DNA from: Solwaraspora sp. WMMD792
GTDB lineage: Bacteria; Actinomycetota; Actinomycetes; Mycobacteriales; Micromonosporaceae
DNA length: 64,000 nucleotides
Assembly (NCBI RefSeq): GCF_029626105.1
Contig: NZ_JARUBH010000009.1
Coordinates: forward strand, 124,001-188,000
Direction: 5' to 3'
Part shown: positions 23,768 to 32,213 of the stretch, one piece after another
Numbering within the stretch: the stretch's first letter is position 1
Layout: each line of letters opens with the position of its first letter
Notes under the pieces: model-generated
Told to the model about the DNA's origin: nothing
The model's database searches: none
The model's input: only the letters and a program-made list of their open reading frames with translations
Program-made: the position numbers and the translations under genes

Positions 23768-24130
23768 TCACGAGATGTAGTGCAGGATCACGTTGTGCAC
23801 GTGGTGGGACTTCTGGTCGCCACGGAACTCGACCTCGTAGGTGTGGGTGCCGACGTTGATCGCGATGGCGCCGGACGAGAAGTACGAGCCGCCCCAGGAC
23901 TTGTTGCTCACCACGCTCACGCTGGTGATCTTCGAGTACGGGATGCTGGTGATGGCGACCTTCTTGCCGACGAACGACTTGTCCTGGATGATCACGCGGC
24001 GGTTGGTCAGCCCGATGAAGCCGGTGCCGGTGCCGATCGCGTCGTAGACCGCGATCACCTGCTCCCCGTCGAGCAGCCCGCTCTCGATCTGCCGAAGTTG
24101 CTCCCGCCGGTCGTACGCCACGTTCGCCAT
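23768..24130 (-). CDS. Bacterial PH-domain protein
   Basis: The 120-residue product looks like a bacterial pleckstrin-homology domain. A leading helix (RREQLRQIESGLLDGEQVIAV) is followed by alternating strands: GFIGLTNRRVIIQD, KVAITSIPYSKITSVSVV, GAIAINVGTHTYEVEF and a closing helix. There is no signal or membrane segment. The role of these proteins is largely unknown. ATG 24130 fits the domain; the open frame upstream to 24157 is unlikely. Confidence 0.75.
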   Translation of the reverse strand: MANVAYDRREQLRQIESGLLDGEQVIAVYDAIGTGTGFIGLTNRRVIIQDKSFVGKKVAITSIPYSKITSVSVVSNKSWGGSYFSSGAIAINVGTHTYEVEFRGDQKSHHVHNVILHYIS

Positions 24131-24217
24131 GTGCCCGAGGGTAGGCGGCGGGCACAACCATGCCAGCGAAGCGCGAGGTCGCTGCGGTCAGCGGTGGTCC
24201 GAGCGCAGGATGCGGGG

Positions 24218-24529
24218 TCAGCGAAGGTCGACGACCGTACGGTAGGCGTCCTCGATGCGGGCCGCGAGTGCGACGTCGCCGTCGGTGATCTTGTCGCCGT
24301 CGGGGGAGCCGAGCCGGATCTGGGTCTGCCCCTCGGCCCGGCGTACGTCGGGCCGCAGGTGCAGGGCGTCGGCTGCTACCTTGATCCGCTCGGTGAGCTC
24401 GGCGTGCTGGCTGTCGTCGAGCAGCAGGGTTCGCCGGAGCTGGTGGCCGTCCTGCGTCCACCCGTCCAGTTGGGTAAGGGCATCGCTAAGGTAGTCGCGG
24501 CCGGTCCGGCTGGACCAGAGTGCTCGCAA
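24218..24529 (-). CDS. Pterin-4a-carbinolamine dehydratase-like protein, degenerate active site
   Basis: The 103-residue product aligns by eye to the PCD fold. LTQLDGWTQDGHQLRRTLLL matches the first strands. HLRPDVRRAEGQTQIRLGS matches the HHPEW-type active-site segment. DGDKITDGDVALAARIE matches the C-terminal GLT-x-x-D-x-x-LA-x-x-I-D helix. The consecutive active-site histidines and the Pro-Glu-Trp block are not kept, so dehydratase activity is doubtful. I chose TTG 24529 because GGGAGG lies seven bases upstream; the frame is open to 24568. It is divergent from the Nudix gene. Confidence 0.65.
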   Translation of the reverse strand: MRALWSSRTGRDYLSDALTQLDGWTQDGHQLRRTLLLDDSQHAELTERIKVAADALHLRPDVRRAEGQTQIRLGSPDGDKITDGDVALAARIEDAYRTVVDLR

Positions 24530-24684
24530 AGCCACACCTCCCAGGCGTCGTTGCCGGCTTGTGGCCAAATCGTCGCCATCCTGTGTCTTGGTCGGTGGTC
24601 CCCAGTCTGGCCGCTAACTGGTTGGTGTGTCCACGTCCACCCTTCCGTCATCTGCTGTCCTAGCAGTCAGCAGGGTTACCCGAA

Positions 24685-25146
24685 ATGCTGATTGATCTGG
24701 CAGGCTCATCTGCTGTGCGGAGCGGGCGGGCGAGGCGTCAGGTGGTGGTCGGGGCGGCGATCGTCGTTGACGGTCGGGTGCTGGCGTGTGCCCGGACCCA
24801 TCCACCGGGCGCGGCCGGCAAGTGGGAGTTTCCCGGCGGCAAGGTGGAGAGCGGCGAGACCGAGACCGATGCCCTGATCCGTGAGTGCCGCGAGGAACTC
24901 GGGGTTGCGATCACGGTGGGTGACCGGGTCGGCCCCGACCAGCCGCTCGGCCACGGCCGGTCGGTGCTGCGGGTCTACCTTGCCGGACTGCTCGGGCCGG
25001 CGCAGCCGACCGCGCTCGAGCACTCAGCTCTGCGCTGGCTGGCGGCCGACGAACTCGATCAGGTCACCTGGCTGCCCGCAGATCAGCCGATCGTCGCCGA
25101 GCTCCGTCCGTTGCTGCATGCCGGCAGCAGGCCGCACGACGGCTGA
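24685..25146 (+). CDS. MutT-like Nudix pyrophosphohydrolase
   Basis: The 153-residue product has a complete Nudix box: GGKVESGETETDALIRECREELGV fits the pattern Gly-x5-Glu-x7-Arg-Glu-x2-Glu-Glu-x-Gly. Before it lies VVVGAAIVVDGRVLACART and GKWEFPGG, which is the MutT/8-oxo-dGTPase subgroup style. It probably cleans oxidised nucleoside triphosphates from the pool. ATG 24685 is used; a GTG at 24715 is possible. Confidence 0.85.
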   Translation: MLIDLAGSSAVRSGRARRQVVVGAAIVVDGRVLACARTHPPGAAGKWEFPGGKVESGETETDALIRECREELGVAITVGDRVGPDQPLGHGRSVLRVYLAGLLGPAQPTALEHSALRWLAADELDQVTWLPADQPIVAELRPLLHAGSRPHDG

Positions 25147-25165
25147 TGCGGCCGGGTGCTGTGGT

Positions 25166-26158
25166 TCAGTGCGGGCTGGCGCTCGGGTCGCGGCCACTGC
25201 GGACCGAGCCGGGAGCGACTCCGATCATGCGCTTGAACGCCCGGCTGAACGCGGCCTCCGATCCGTAGCCGGACTGGCCGGCCAGTTCACGAACCGTCGT
25301 CTGGCCCTGTTCGAGCCTGGCGAGCGCGACGTGCATCCGCCACCGGGTGACGTACTGGAGTGCCGGTTCACCGACGAGCCGGGTGAACCGGGCCGCGAAC
25401 GACGACCGCGACATCGCGGCTACGCGCGCCAGCGAGGCGACGGTCCAGGTACGGCTGGGTTCGCGGTGGATCGCCGCGATGGCCCGCCCGATCAGTGGGT
25501 CTGACAGCGCGCCGAGCCATCCGGCTCGCGCTTGCGGGTCGTCGCTGTCGATCCATGATCTGATCGCCTGGATCACCAGGATGTCAGCGAGTCTGGTGGT
25601 GACAGCTTCCCCGCCCGGGCGAAGGTCCGACACCTCGCTGGTCAGCAACGCGAGGGTGGCACCGATCCAGCCACTGGTCCGCGGGTCCGACCCGGTCGCA
25701 TGGATGACCGGTGGCAGCAGCCGTACGAGTTGGTGAGCGGCCGGCCCCTCGAACGACACCACTGCGCAGACCAGCGTGGACGTCTCGCCGCCTCCACCGT
25801 GACGGAGTATCGAGTAGTGCGCATTGAGATGTTCCTGTGGTAGCAGATCGACCCGTCCGGCCCGTCCAGCCTGTCCGGCCTGTGGGCTGCTGAGCAGCAG
25901 ATGTCCACGGCCATGCGGCACGAGCGCGAGGTCACCGGCGCTCAGCTGTCGTGGTGGTGCGTCCCCGACACGTAGCCAGCAGCCACCGGACGTCACGACA
26001 TGGAAACTCAGACAATCACCGAACGGCGGCATCTCCAGCGCCCATGGGGCGCTGACCTCGGTCCGGCAGTAGAAGATCCCGGTCATCCGCAGCAGGTGCA
26101 GCGCTTCCCCGACCGGGTCCACCGACACCCACGGCGCATCGACCTCGAGTTTCGCCAT
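25166..26158 (-). CDS. AraC-family regulator with cupin sensor domain
   Basis: The 330-residue product has an N-terminal AraC cupin_6-type sensor domain. Features include LHLLRMTGIFYCRTEVSAPW, LSFHVVTSGGCWLRVG and LSAGDLALVPHGRGHLL. The C-terminal double HTH contains VASLARVAAMSRSSFAARFTRL and LAGQSGYGSEAAFSRAFKR. I chose ATG 26158 (AGGGA upstream); in-frame starts at 26182 and 26203 also exist. It is divergent from the NAD(P)-binding protein at 26278, its likely target, as for many members that control redox enzymes. Confidence 0.88.
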   Translation of the reverse strand: MAKLEVDAPWVSVDPVGEALHLLRMTGIFYCRTEVSAPWALEMPPFGDCLSFHVVTSGGCWLRVGDAPPRQLSAGDLALVPHGRGHLLLSSPQAGQAGRAGRVDLLPQEHLNAHYSILRHGGGGETSTLVCAVVSFEGPAAHQLVRLLPPVIHATGSDPRTSGWIGATLALLTSEVSDLRPGGEAVTTRLADILVIQAIRSWIDSDDPQARAGWLGALSDPLIGRAIAAIHREPSRTWTVASLARVAAMSRSSFAARFTRLVGEPALQYVTRWRMHVALARLEQGQTTVRELAGQSGYGSEAAFSRAFKRMIGVAPGSVRSGRDPSASPH

Positions 26159-26277
26159 CGCGGTCCCTGGACGATCGAGCATACTTTCGCGTTTCCCGAT
26201 CATATCCTCGCCGGCCCCGAACTGATTTTGTCGATGGGGAGCCGCTCGCTGGCGGCAGCGACGACAGGGGAGAAACG

Positions 26278-26955
26278 ATGAAGGTACTGGTGGTCGGTGC
26301 GTCCGGTGGGTCCGGCCGTGCCACGGTACGGGAACTTGGCCGCCGGGGTCACGAGGTCACCGCGTTCTCGCGGAACGCGTCGACTGTGGCCGGTCCGGTC
26401 GATGGCGGCTCGCTGCGCGGGTTGAACGGCGACGCCACCGACCCTGACGATGTCGACGATGCGGTGCGTGGTCAGGACGCGGTGATCGTCACGCTCGGTA
26501 TCAGCGAGAACCCGGTGCGGGTCAGGCTGCGTGGTCCGGCGCATACGTCGTTGGATGTCCGTTCCCGGGGGACCGGTGTCGTTGTCGAGGCGATGCGCCG
26601 CCACGGCGTACGCCGGTTGGTGGTGCAGACGTCGTACGGCGTCGGACCCACCCGAACGCACCTGCCCATGCTCCAACGACTGGTCTTCTGGGCGCTTCTG
26701 CGACCGCAGATCGTCGACACCGAGCGGCAGGAGCGGATCGTACGGTCCAGCGGCCTGGACTGGACCGCCGTTCAACCGGTGAACCTCACCGACGACGACA
26801 CGACCGAGCCGCCGTTCGTCTCGACCACTGGTGCGACCCGCAGCATGAAGGTGGCCCGCGCGCAGGTCGCGTGGCTCCTGGCGGAGTCGGTCGAGAACGA
26901 CGACCACATCGGCTCGACACTTGCACTCTCGGCCGGCAAGCTGCGTCCCGCTTGA
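26278..26955 (+). CDS. NAD(P)H-binding protein, atypical SDR (NmrA/YwnB-like)
   Basis: The 225-residue product has a Rossmann start MKVLVVGASGGSGRATVREL, then VTAFSRNAS, GDATDPDDVDDAVRGQDAVIVTLG, and GVVVEAMRRHGVRRLVVQTS. It ends with SGLDWTAVQPVNLTDD. The catalytic YxxxK of classical SDRs is absent, as usual in this NAD(P)-sensor/reductase group. GGGGAGAAACG precedes the ATG. It is divergent from and probably controlled by the AraC gene. Confidence 0.87.
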   Translation: MKVLVVGASGGSGRATVRELGRRGHEVTAFSRNASTVAGPVDGGSLRGLNGDATDPDDVDDAVRGQDAVIVTLGISENPVRVRLRGPAHTSLDVRSRGTGVVVEAMRRHGVRRLVVQTSYGVGPTRTHLPMLQRLVFWALLRPQIVDTERQERIVRSSGLDWTAVQPVNLTDDDTTEPPFVSTTGATRSMKVARAQVAWLLAESVENDDHIGSTLALSAGKLRPA

Positions 26956-26990
26956 CCCAGCTTGACGACTGACGACGCGCCCGACTCTGC

Positions 26991-27773
26991 TCAGAGGTTG
27001 ATCGCGACCTGGAACGACCGCGAAGTGAGCCCGGCACCGCCGTGCCAGATCTCGAAACCCGCCTCGACCCCGCTGAGGTACCAGTCCCGGTCGAGGTAAC
27101 CCCGGCCCACCGCGTCCCGGGCGAACGCCGCCAACTCCAGGTCCCGCGCCTCGTCGACCGGCGTGGTACGCACGTACGCCACGTAGTTCCAGTGCCAGTC
27201 GGCGTAGTAGACGTCCCAGGTCGCCCCGGCCAGGGTCACTCCCCGCGCCACCAGCGTCCCGGCCGGCTCGGCCCCACCGGCCCGGTCCAGCCAGACCATC
27301 AGTTCGGCGCCGTCGGGGGAGCGGTGGGCGTTGGCGTCGGTGTGGAACCACAGGTCGTACGTGGCGTTCCAGCGGCCGGTGGCGCCCTTGGTATCGATCG
27401 CCCAGTTGGACCGGGCGGAGCGCAACTGCGTCACCTTGATCGGCAGGCCGCTGCCGACGGTGCAGTTGCCCCAGTGGCAGCCCTGGTAGATGGTCGGGTA
27501 GGCGGCGGCGGAGCCGTCCCGCTTGTCGTGCTCGGTGTGGGTCACCTCGAACCGGCCGGCCGCGTCGACCGTCAGGCACTGCGGAGTGTCCGCACCCCAA
27601 ACGTTGTTCATCACCACGTACCGCTTGTCGGTGATGTCGACCGTGTCGGCCCGCCCGCAGAGTTCGCCAGCGTCGGCGTCCGGTGCCAGCCAGACGACGG
27701 TCACGCCGGCGACGACGAGGGCGGCGACGACGAGCGCGGGCAGGCGGTAGCGCCGGAGTCGGAGCGGGATCAT
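26991..27773 (-). CDS. Secreted glycoside hydrolase family 12 endoglucanase
   Basis: The 260-residue product has an N-terminal hydrophobic signal segment (LPALVVAALVVAGVTVVW, residues 11-28) and a GH12 jelly-roll domain. Family motifs are VVMNNVWGAD, YPTIYQGCHWGNCT (possible disulfide), the nucleophile Glu157 in GAELMVWL and the acid/base Glu241 in GFEIWHGGAGL. It should cut beta-1,4-glucan or xyloglucan outside the cell. There is no carbohydrate-binding module. ATG 27773 is chosen; the upstream frame lacks coding character. Confidence 0.92.
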   Translation of the reverse strand: MIPLRLRRYRLPALVVAALVVAGVTVVWLAPDADAGELCGRADTVDITDKRYVVMNNVWGADTPQCLTVDAAGRFEVTHTEHDKRDGSAAAYPTIYQGCHWGNCTVGSGLPIKVTQLRSARSNWAIDTKGATGRWNATYDLWFHTDANAHRSPDGAELMVWLDRAGGAEPAGTLVARGVTLAGATWDVYYADWHWNYVAYVRTTPVDEARDLELAAFARDAVGRGYLDRDWYLSGVEAGFEIWHGGAGLTSRSFQVAINL

Positions 27774-27945
27774 GGTGGCTGAGTCCTTCGGCGAGCAGCC
27801 CGCAGTACGGGCTGGTGCCGTGGGCCCGGCGCCCCTACGCCGCCCCACGACGGAAACGGTGGACAGGTCCGTTCCCGGCTCCGCCGAGGATGTTACGACT
27901 GTCGATGGCTAGCCGGCAACCCCGGTGGCGCAGCCGGCAATCCGG

Positions 27946-27990
27946 AAAAAAAACCGCCCCTCCCGGCGCACGAAGCACCGGGAGGGGCGG
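27946..27990 (-). terminator. Intrinsic terminator of the sdh operon
   Basis: On the reverse strand a perfect 13-bp stem (CCGCCCCTCCCGG against CCGGGAGGGGCGG, arms 27954-27966 and 27978-27990) is followed by eight T residues (27946-27953). It lies about 30 bp after the sdhB stop and is the most classical Rho-independent terminator in the window. Confidence 0.93.
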
Positions 27991-28040
27991 TCAGCGGTCC
28001 TGGTCCGGGTGAGACCGGCTCAGCGGTCCTGGTCCGGGTG
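27991..28040. repeat. 21-bp direct repeat spanning the sdhB stop
   Basis: A 21-bp sequence beginning TCAGCGGTCCTGG occurs at 27991-28011 and again at 28020-28040. The second copy encodes the last residues and stop of SdhB; the first lies between that stop and the terminator. It looks like a small local duplication of the gene end. Confidence 0.85.
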
Positions 28041-29072
28041 GTGGTAGTTGAGTGACTTGTCCGGCAGCGGGAAAGTGACGTCCTCGCCGAACGGCGACGG
28101 CGCGGCCGGCTTGTCGAACGCCAGCTCGCTGATCGGCAGGTGGCCCTTCTCGTCCACCGCCGCCGCCTGCGGGCGGGGCACCTGCTGGTGCCAGTTGACC
28201 CCGCGCTCGGCGTCGGCCGCCGCGCTGTGGTCACCGTCGGCCGGCAGCCCGGCGGTCGTGGCGGCCGGCTGGTCCAGGCCGGACTCACCGAGCGCCGGTC
28301 CACTCGCCGCCGCGCCGTTCTGCCCCCGCCGGAAGATCTTGCTGCCGAGCCACACGAGGGGATCGTACCGCCGGTCGACGACGCGCTCCTTCATCGGGAT
28401 GATCGCGTTGTCGGTGATCTTGATGTGCTCGGGGCAGACCTCGGTGCAGCACTTGGTGATGTTGCAGTAGCCGAGCCCCTGCTGCGCCTGCGCGTACTGC
28501 TTGCGGTCGGTCCTGGTGTCCAGCGGGTGCATGTCCAGCTCGGCGGCGCGGATGAACACCCGGGGACCGGAGAACGCGGTCTTGTTGTCCTCGTGGTCAC
28601 GTACCACGTGGCAGGTGTTCTGGCAGAGGAAGCACTCGATGCACTTGCGGAACTCCTGCGAGCGTTCCACGTCGACCTGCTGCATCCGGTACTCACCCGG
28701 CGCGAGGTCCTCCGGCGGGCTGAACGCCGGCGTCTCCAACGACTTCTGGTAGTTGAACGAGACGTCGGTGACCAGGTCGCGGATCACCGGGAAGGTCCGC
28801 AGCGGGCTGACGCTGATCGTCTCGTTCTCCTCGAACGTCGACATCCGCGTCATGCAGCCCAGCTTCGGCATGCCGTTGATCTCCATGGAGCAGGAGCCGC
28901 ACTTGCCGGCCTTGCAGTTCCACCGGCAGGCCAGATCCGGAGCCTCGGTGGCCTGCAGCCGGTGGATGACGTCGAGGACGACCTCGCCCTCGTTCACCTC
29001 CACCTGGTAGTCCTGCAGTTCGCCGCCGGTCTCGTCGCCCCGCCACACCCTGAAGTGGCGCTTGGTGCCCAT
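28020..29072 (-). CDS. sdhB: Succinate dehydrogenase iron-sulfur subunit
   Basis: The 350-residue product has the 2Fe-2S ligands Cys53, Cys58, Cys61 and Cys73 and the 4Fe-4S set CIECFLCQNTC (Cys144-154). The 3Fe-4S set is in CNITKCCTEVCP (Cys203-213). It passes electrons from the flavoprotein to the membrane subunit. About 100 residues at the C-terminus are low-complexity (Ala/Pro/Gly) and exceed the usual ~250-residue length. The ATG overlaps the sdhA stop by one base (TGATG), so translation is coupled. Confidence 0.96.
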   Translation of the reverse strand: MGTKRHFRVWRGDETGGELQDYQVEVNEGEVVLDVIHRLQATEAPDLACRWNCKAGKCGSCSMEINGMPKLGCMTRMSTFEENETISVSPLRTFPVIRDLVTDVSFNYQKSLETPAFSPPEDLAPGEYRMQQVDVERSQEFRKCIECFLCQNTCHVVRDHEDNKTAFSGPRVFIRAAELDMHPLDTRTDRKQYAQAQQGLGYCNITKCCTEVCPEHIKITDNAIIPMKERVVDRRYDPLVWLGSKIFRRGQNGAAASGPALGESGLDQPAATTAGLPADGDHSAAADAERGVNWHQQVPRPQAAAVDEKGHLPISELAFDKPAAPSPFGEDVTFPLPDKSLNYHHPDQDR

Positions 29073-31009
29073 CAGTTGTCCGCCTCCTCAGCGAGCGCGT
29101 CCTGCGCCAGCGCGTCGAACTCCGCCAACTCCTCGTCGGTCAGATACTTGGCCAGCTCCGCCCGGTCGAAGAGCTTGATCAGCTCCGGGCGCATCTTCGG
29201 CAGCGGCTTGTGCTCCAGCTTGACCGTGTCACCGTCCAGCGAGCAGACCAGGTTGACCGTGCGCCACGTCGGGGCCATGGTCGGGTGGTCCTCGCGGGTG
29301 TGCCCGCCCCGCGACTCGGTGCGCTCCAGCGCGGCCTTGGCGGTGCACTCCGAGACCACCAGCATGTTGCGCAGGTCCAGCGCCAGGTGCCAGCCCGGGT
29401 TGTAGCGCCGGCCGCCGGCGGCGCTGACCTTGGCCACCCGCTCACGTAGCTCGGCCAGCTTGACCAGCGAATCCGCCAGCTCACCCTCGCGCCGGATGAT
29501 GCCGACCAGGTCGCCCATCACCGCCTGCAGGTCCTGCTGCAGGGTGTACGGGTTCTCCCCGGTGTCGCGCGACAGCGGTGCCAGGGCCTGGTCCACCGCC
29601 TGCTCGACCTCGTCGGCCGAGACCTTCGGCCGCCGGTCCAGCCCGCCGACGTACGTGGCCGCGTGCTCGCCGGCCCGCTTGCCGAAGACCAGCAGGTCGG
29701 ACAGGGAGTTGCCGCCGAGGCGGTTGGAACCGTGCATACCGCCGGAGACCTCGCCGGCGGCGAACAGGCCGCTGATCCGGCCGGCCGCCGCAGCGGTGTC
29801 CGGGTCGACCTCGACGCCACCCATCACGTAGTGGCAGGTCGGCCCGACCTCCATCGGCTGCTTGGTGATGTCGACGTCGGCCAGCTCCTTGAACTGGTGG
29901 TACATCGACGGCAGCCGGCGACGGATCTCCTCTGCCGGCAGCCGGCTGGCGATGTCCAGCAGTACGCCGCCGGACTCCGTACCGCGACCGGCTTTGACCT
30001 CGCTGTTGATCGCCCGGGCGACCTCGTCACGGGGCAGCAGCTCCGGCGGACGCCGGTTGTTGTCCGGGTCGGTGTACCAGCGGTCCGCCTCCTCCTCGGT
30101 CTCCGCGTACTGCTTGCGGAACACGTCGGGGACGTAGTCGAACATGAACCGCTTGCCGTCGGTGTTGCGCAGCACCCCGCCGTCGCCCCGGACCGACTCG
30201 GTGACCAGGATGCCCTTCACCGAGGGCGGCCAGACCATGCCGGTCGGGTGGAACTGCAGGAACTCCATGTTGATCAGGGTGGCGCCGGCCCGCAGGGCGA
30301 GCGCGTGCCCGTCGCCGGTGTACTCCCAGGAGTTCGAGGTGACCTTGTACGACTTGCCGACCCCGCCGGTGGCCAGCACCACGGCCGGCGCCTCGAACAG
30401 GACGAACTCGCCGCTCTCCCGGTAGTAGCCGAAGGCACCGGCGACCCGGGGACCGTCCGGCCCGTCCTCCAGCATCAGCTCGGTGATGGTGGTTTCGGCG
30501 AAGACCTTGATCCGGGCGTCGTGGACGCCGTACTCCCGCTTGTCCTCCTGCTGCAGCGAGACGATTTTCTGCTGGAGGGTACGGATCAGCTCCAGGCCGG
30601 TGCGGTCACCGACGTGGGCCAGTCGCGGGTACTCGTGGCCGCCGAAGTTGCGCTGCGAGATCTTGCCGTCCTTCGTACGGTCGAACAGCGCGCCGTACGT
30701 CTCCAGCTCCCAGATCCGCTGCGGTGACTCCTTGGCGTGCAGCTCGGCCATCCGGAAGTTGTTCAGGAACTTGCCGCCGCGCATGGTGTCGCGGAAGTGC
30801 ACCTGCCAGCTGTCCCGGCTGTTCACGTTGCCCATCGCGGCGGCGGCGCCGCCCTCGGCCATCACCGTGTGCGCCTTGCCGAACAGCGACTTGGAGATGA
30901 TCGCGGTGCGTTTGCCGGCCAGTCGGGCCTCGATCGCCGCCCGCAGTCCGGCGCCGCCGGCGCCGATGACCACGACGTCGTAGTGGTGTCGTTCGATTCG
31001 GGTAGTCAT
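29072..31009 (-). CDS. sdhA: Succinate dehydrogenase flavoprotein subunit
   Basis: The 645-residue product oxidises succinate to fumarate with covalent FAD. It shows the FAD-binding start DVVVIGAGGAGLRAAIEA, the flavinylation His in SLFGKAHTVMAEGG, HPTGMVWPPSVKGILVTE near the substrate site, and GGMHGSNRLGGNSLSDLL. Length and layout match mycobacterial Sdh1 (about 646 residues). ATG 31009 is preceded by GAGGG. It lies 13 bp after sdhC. Confidence 0.97.
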   Translation of the reverse strand: MTTRIERHHYDVVVIGAGGAGLRAAIEARLAGKRTAIISKSLFGKAHTVMAEGGAAAAMGNVNSRDSWQVHFRDTMRGGKFLNNFRMAELHAKESPQRIWELETYGALFDRTKDGKISQRNFGGHEYPRLAHVGDRTGLELIRTLQQKIVSLQQEDKREYGVHDARIKVFAETTITELMLEDGPDGPRVAGAFGYYRESGEFVLFEAPAVVLATGGVGKSYKVTSNSWEYTGDGHALALRAGATLINMEFLQFHPTGMVWPPSVKGILVTESVRGDGGVLRNTDGKRFMFDYVPDVFRKQYAETEEEADRWYTDPDNNRRPPELLPRDEVARAINSEVKAGRGTESGGVLLDIASRLPAEEIRRRLPSMYHQFKELADVDITKQPMEVGPTCHYVMGGVEVDPDTAAAAGRISGLFAAGEVSGGMHGSNRLGGNSLSDLLVFGKRAGEHAATYVGGLDRRPKVSADEVEQAVDQALAPLSRDTGENPYTLQQDLQAVMGDLVGIIRREGELADSLVKLAELRERVAKVSAAGGRRYNPGWHLALDLRNMLVVSECTAKAALERTESRGGHTREDHPTMAPTWRTVNLVCSLDGDTVKLEHKPLPKMRPELIKLFDRAELAKYLTDEELAEFDALAQDALAEEADN

Positions 31010-31022
31010 ATCGTCCAAGCCC

Positions 31023-31829
31023 TCAGTTGAAGAACCGCAGGTCGCTGAACCAGCCGGCGGACAGCGCCATCACGTAGAAGTCGGTCAGCGCCAGGGTGCC
31101 GAGCGTGATCCAGGCCAGTTGCATGTGCCGGACGTTGAGCTTGGAGATGAACGTCCAGGCCCGGTACCGCACCGGGTGCTTGGAGAAGTGCTTCAGCCGG
31201 CCGCCGGCGATGTGCCGGCAGGAGTGGCAGGACAGGGTGTACGCCCAGAGCATGACCACGTTGCCGAGCAGGATGACGTTGCCCAGTCCGACCCCGAAGC
31301 CGTTCTCCCCGTCGAAGGCGAGCACCGCGTCCCAGCTGTTGATCAGCGAGATGATCACCGCAGCGTAGAAGGCGTAGCGGTGCGCGTTCTGGAAGATCAG
31401 CGGGAAGCGGGTCTCACCGGTGTAGCGCTGGTGGCCGTCCGGCACCGCACAGGCCGGCGGGGAGAGCCAGAACGCCCGGTAGTAGGCCTTGCGGTAGTAG
31501 TAGCAGGTCAGCCGGAACAGCAGCAGGAACGGCAGGGTCATCGCCGCGTCGGGGATGATCCACCAGCCGGGTAGGAACCGCCCGAAGTGCGCCGCCTCCG
31601 GTACGCAGCGTTCGGTGACGCACGGTGAGTAGAACGGGGTGAGGTAGTGGTGCTCCTGGACCCAGTAGAAGTCGTGCATGAAAACACGGACAGTGGCGTA
31701 GGTGACCCAGGCACCGAGTCCGATCACGGTGATCAGCGGGGGTAGCCACCACCGGTCGGTGCGCAACGTCTTCGCCGCGATGGCGGCGCGCGCCCGCGCC
31801 TGCCCCGGCATCGTTGCCGTAGTCGTCAT
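31023..31829 (-). CDS. sdhC: Succinate dehydrogenase membrane-anchor subunit
   Basis: The 268-residue integral membrane protein has about five helices and resembles the single large anchor of mycobacterial Sdh1 rather than the SdhC/SdhD pair. It contains DRWWLPPLITVIGLGAWVTY, a paired-Cys loop YSPCVTERCVPEA, and YTLSCHSCRHIAGGRLKHF with histidines suited to heme or quinone contacts. It is first in the sdhC-A-B operon. ATG 31829 has GGGAG upstream. Confidence 0.9.
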   Translation of the reverse strand: MTTTATMPGQARARAAIAAKTLRTDRWWLPPLITVIGLGAWVTYATVRVFMHDFYWVQEHHYLTPFYSPCVTERCVPEAAHFGRFLPGWWIIPDAAMTLPFLLLFRLTCYYYRKAYYRAFWLSPPACAVPDGHQRYTGETRFPLIFQNAHRYAFYAAVIISLINSWDAVLAFDGENGFGVGLGNVILLGNVVMLWAYTLSCHSCRHIAGGRLKHFSKHPVRYRAWTFISKLNVRHMQLAWITLGTLALTDFYVMALSAGWFSDLRFFN

Positions 31830-32144
31830 CCTGTCTCCCTGACGGGGCCCGACCCGCGCAAGGGTGGACCCGGATATCTTCGGCCGGTCTGTGGCGTAGC
31901 AGGGCAGAGCCCAGATTGCCGTGCGACCGCGTGCTCCGGAACCCGCACCACACGCATCGGCGGGCGCTGGTCCGGTGCACACGTTACGCCCAGTACCGGC
32001 GGCCGTATGCGCAAGGGAGTCTCGCCGGTATCGCGTCGGTTACGAAAGCCCGGCCCGCCGCTACGGGGGTGGATGTGCAGAAGCTCACTGGATCCCGAGC
32101 GGCGTCGGTCACAGATTGACAGCGAACGCGTCGTCAGGGGTGAC

Positions 32145-32175
32145 GGGCGGTGCGGTCGACCAGCCCGCACCGCCC
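32145..32175 (-). promoter_or_regulatory. Stable hairpin near the 5' end of the predicted sdh leader
   Basis: GGGCGGTGCGG (32145-32155) and CCGCACCGCCC (32165-32175) form a perfect 11-bp stem with a 9-base loop. It would begin about 25 nt downstream of the predicted transcription start. It could stabilise the RNA or be part of a regulatory fold. Confidence 0.5.
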
Positions 32176-32194
32176 ATCGCGGACCCACCAGAAG

Positions 32195-32213
32195 TGAGGT
32201 ATGGCTAACCTAA
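32195..32213. promoter_or_regulatory. Iron box (IdeR/DmdR operator)
   Basis: TGAGGTATGGCTAACCTAA matches the mycobacterial/streptomycete IdeR-DmdR consensus TTAGGTTAGGCTAACCTAA at 16 of 19 positions, with the right half perfect. It covers the -10 of the leftward promoter, as in iron-repressed promoters of these regulators. The match is seen in sequence; binding is inferred. Confidence 0.75.

Noticed and set aside
31826-32188. 120-codon frame in the sdh leader
   Set aside because: Arg/Pro-rich, no recognisable motif, no good ribosome-binding site, and it runs past the sdhC start in another frame.
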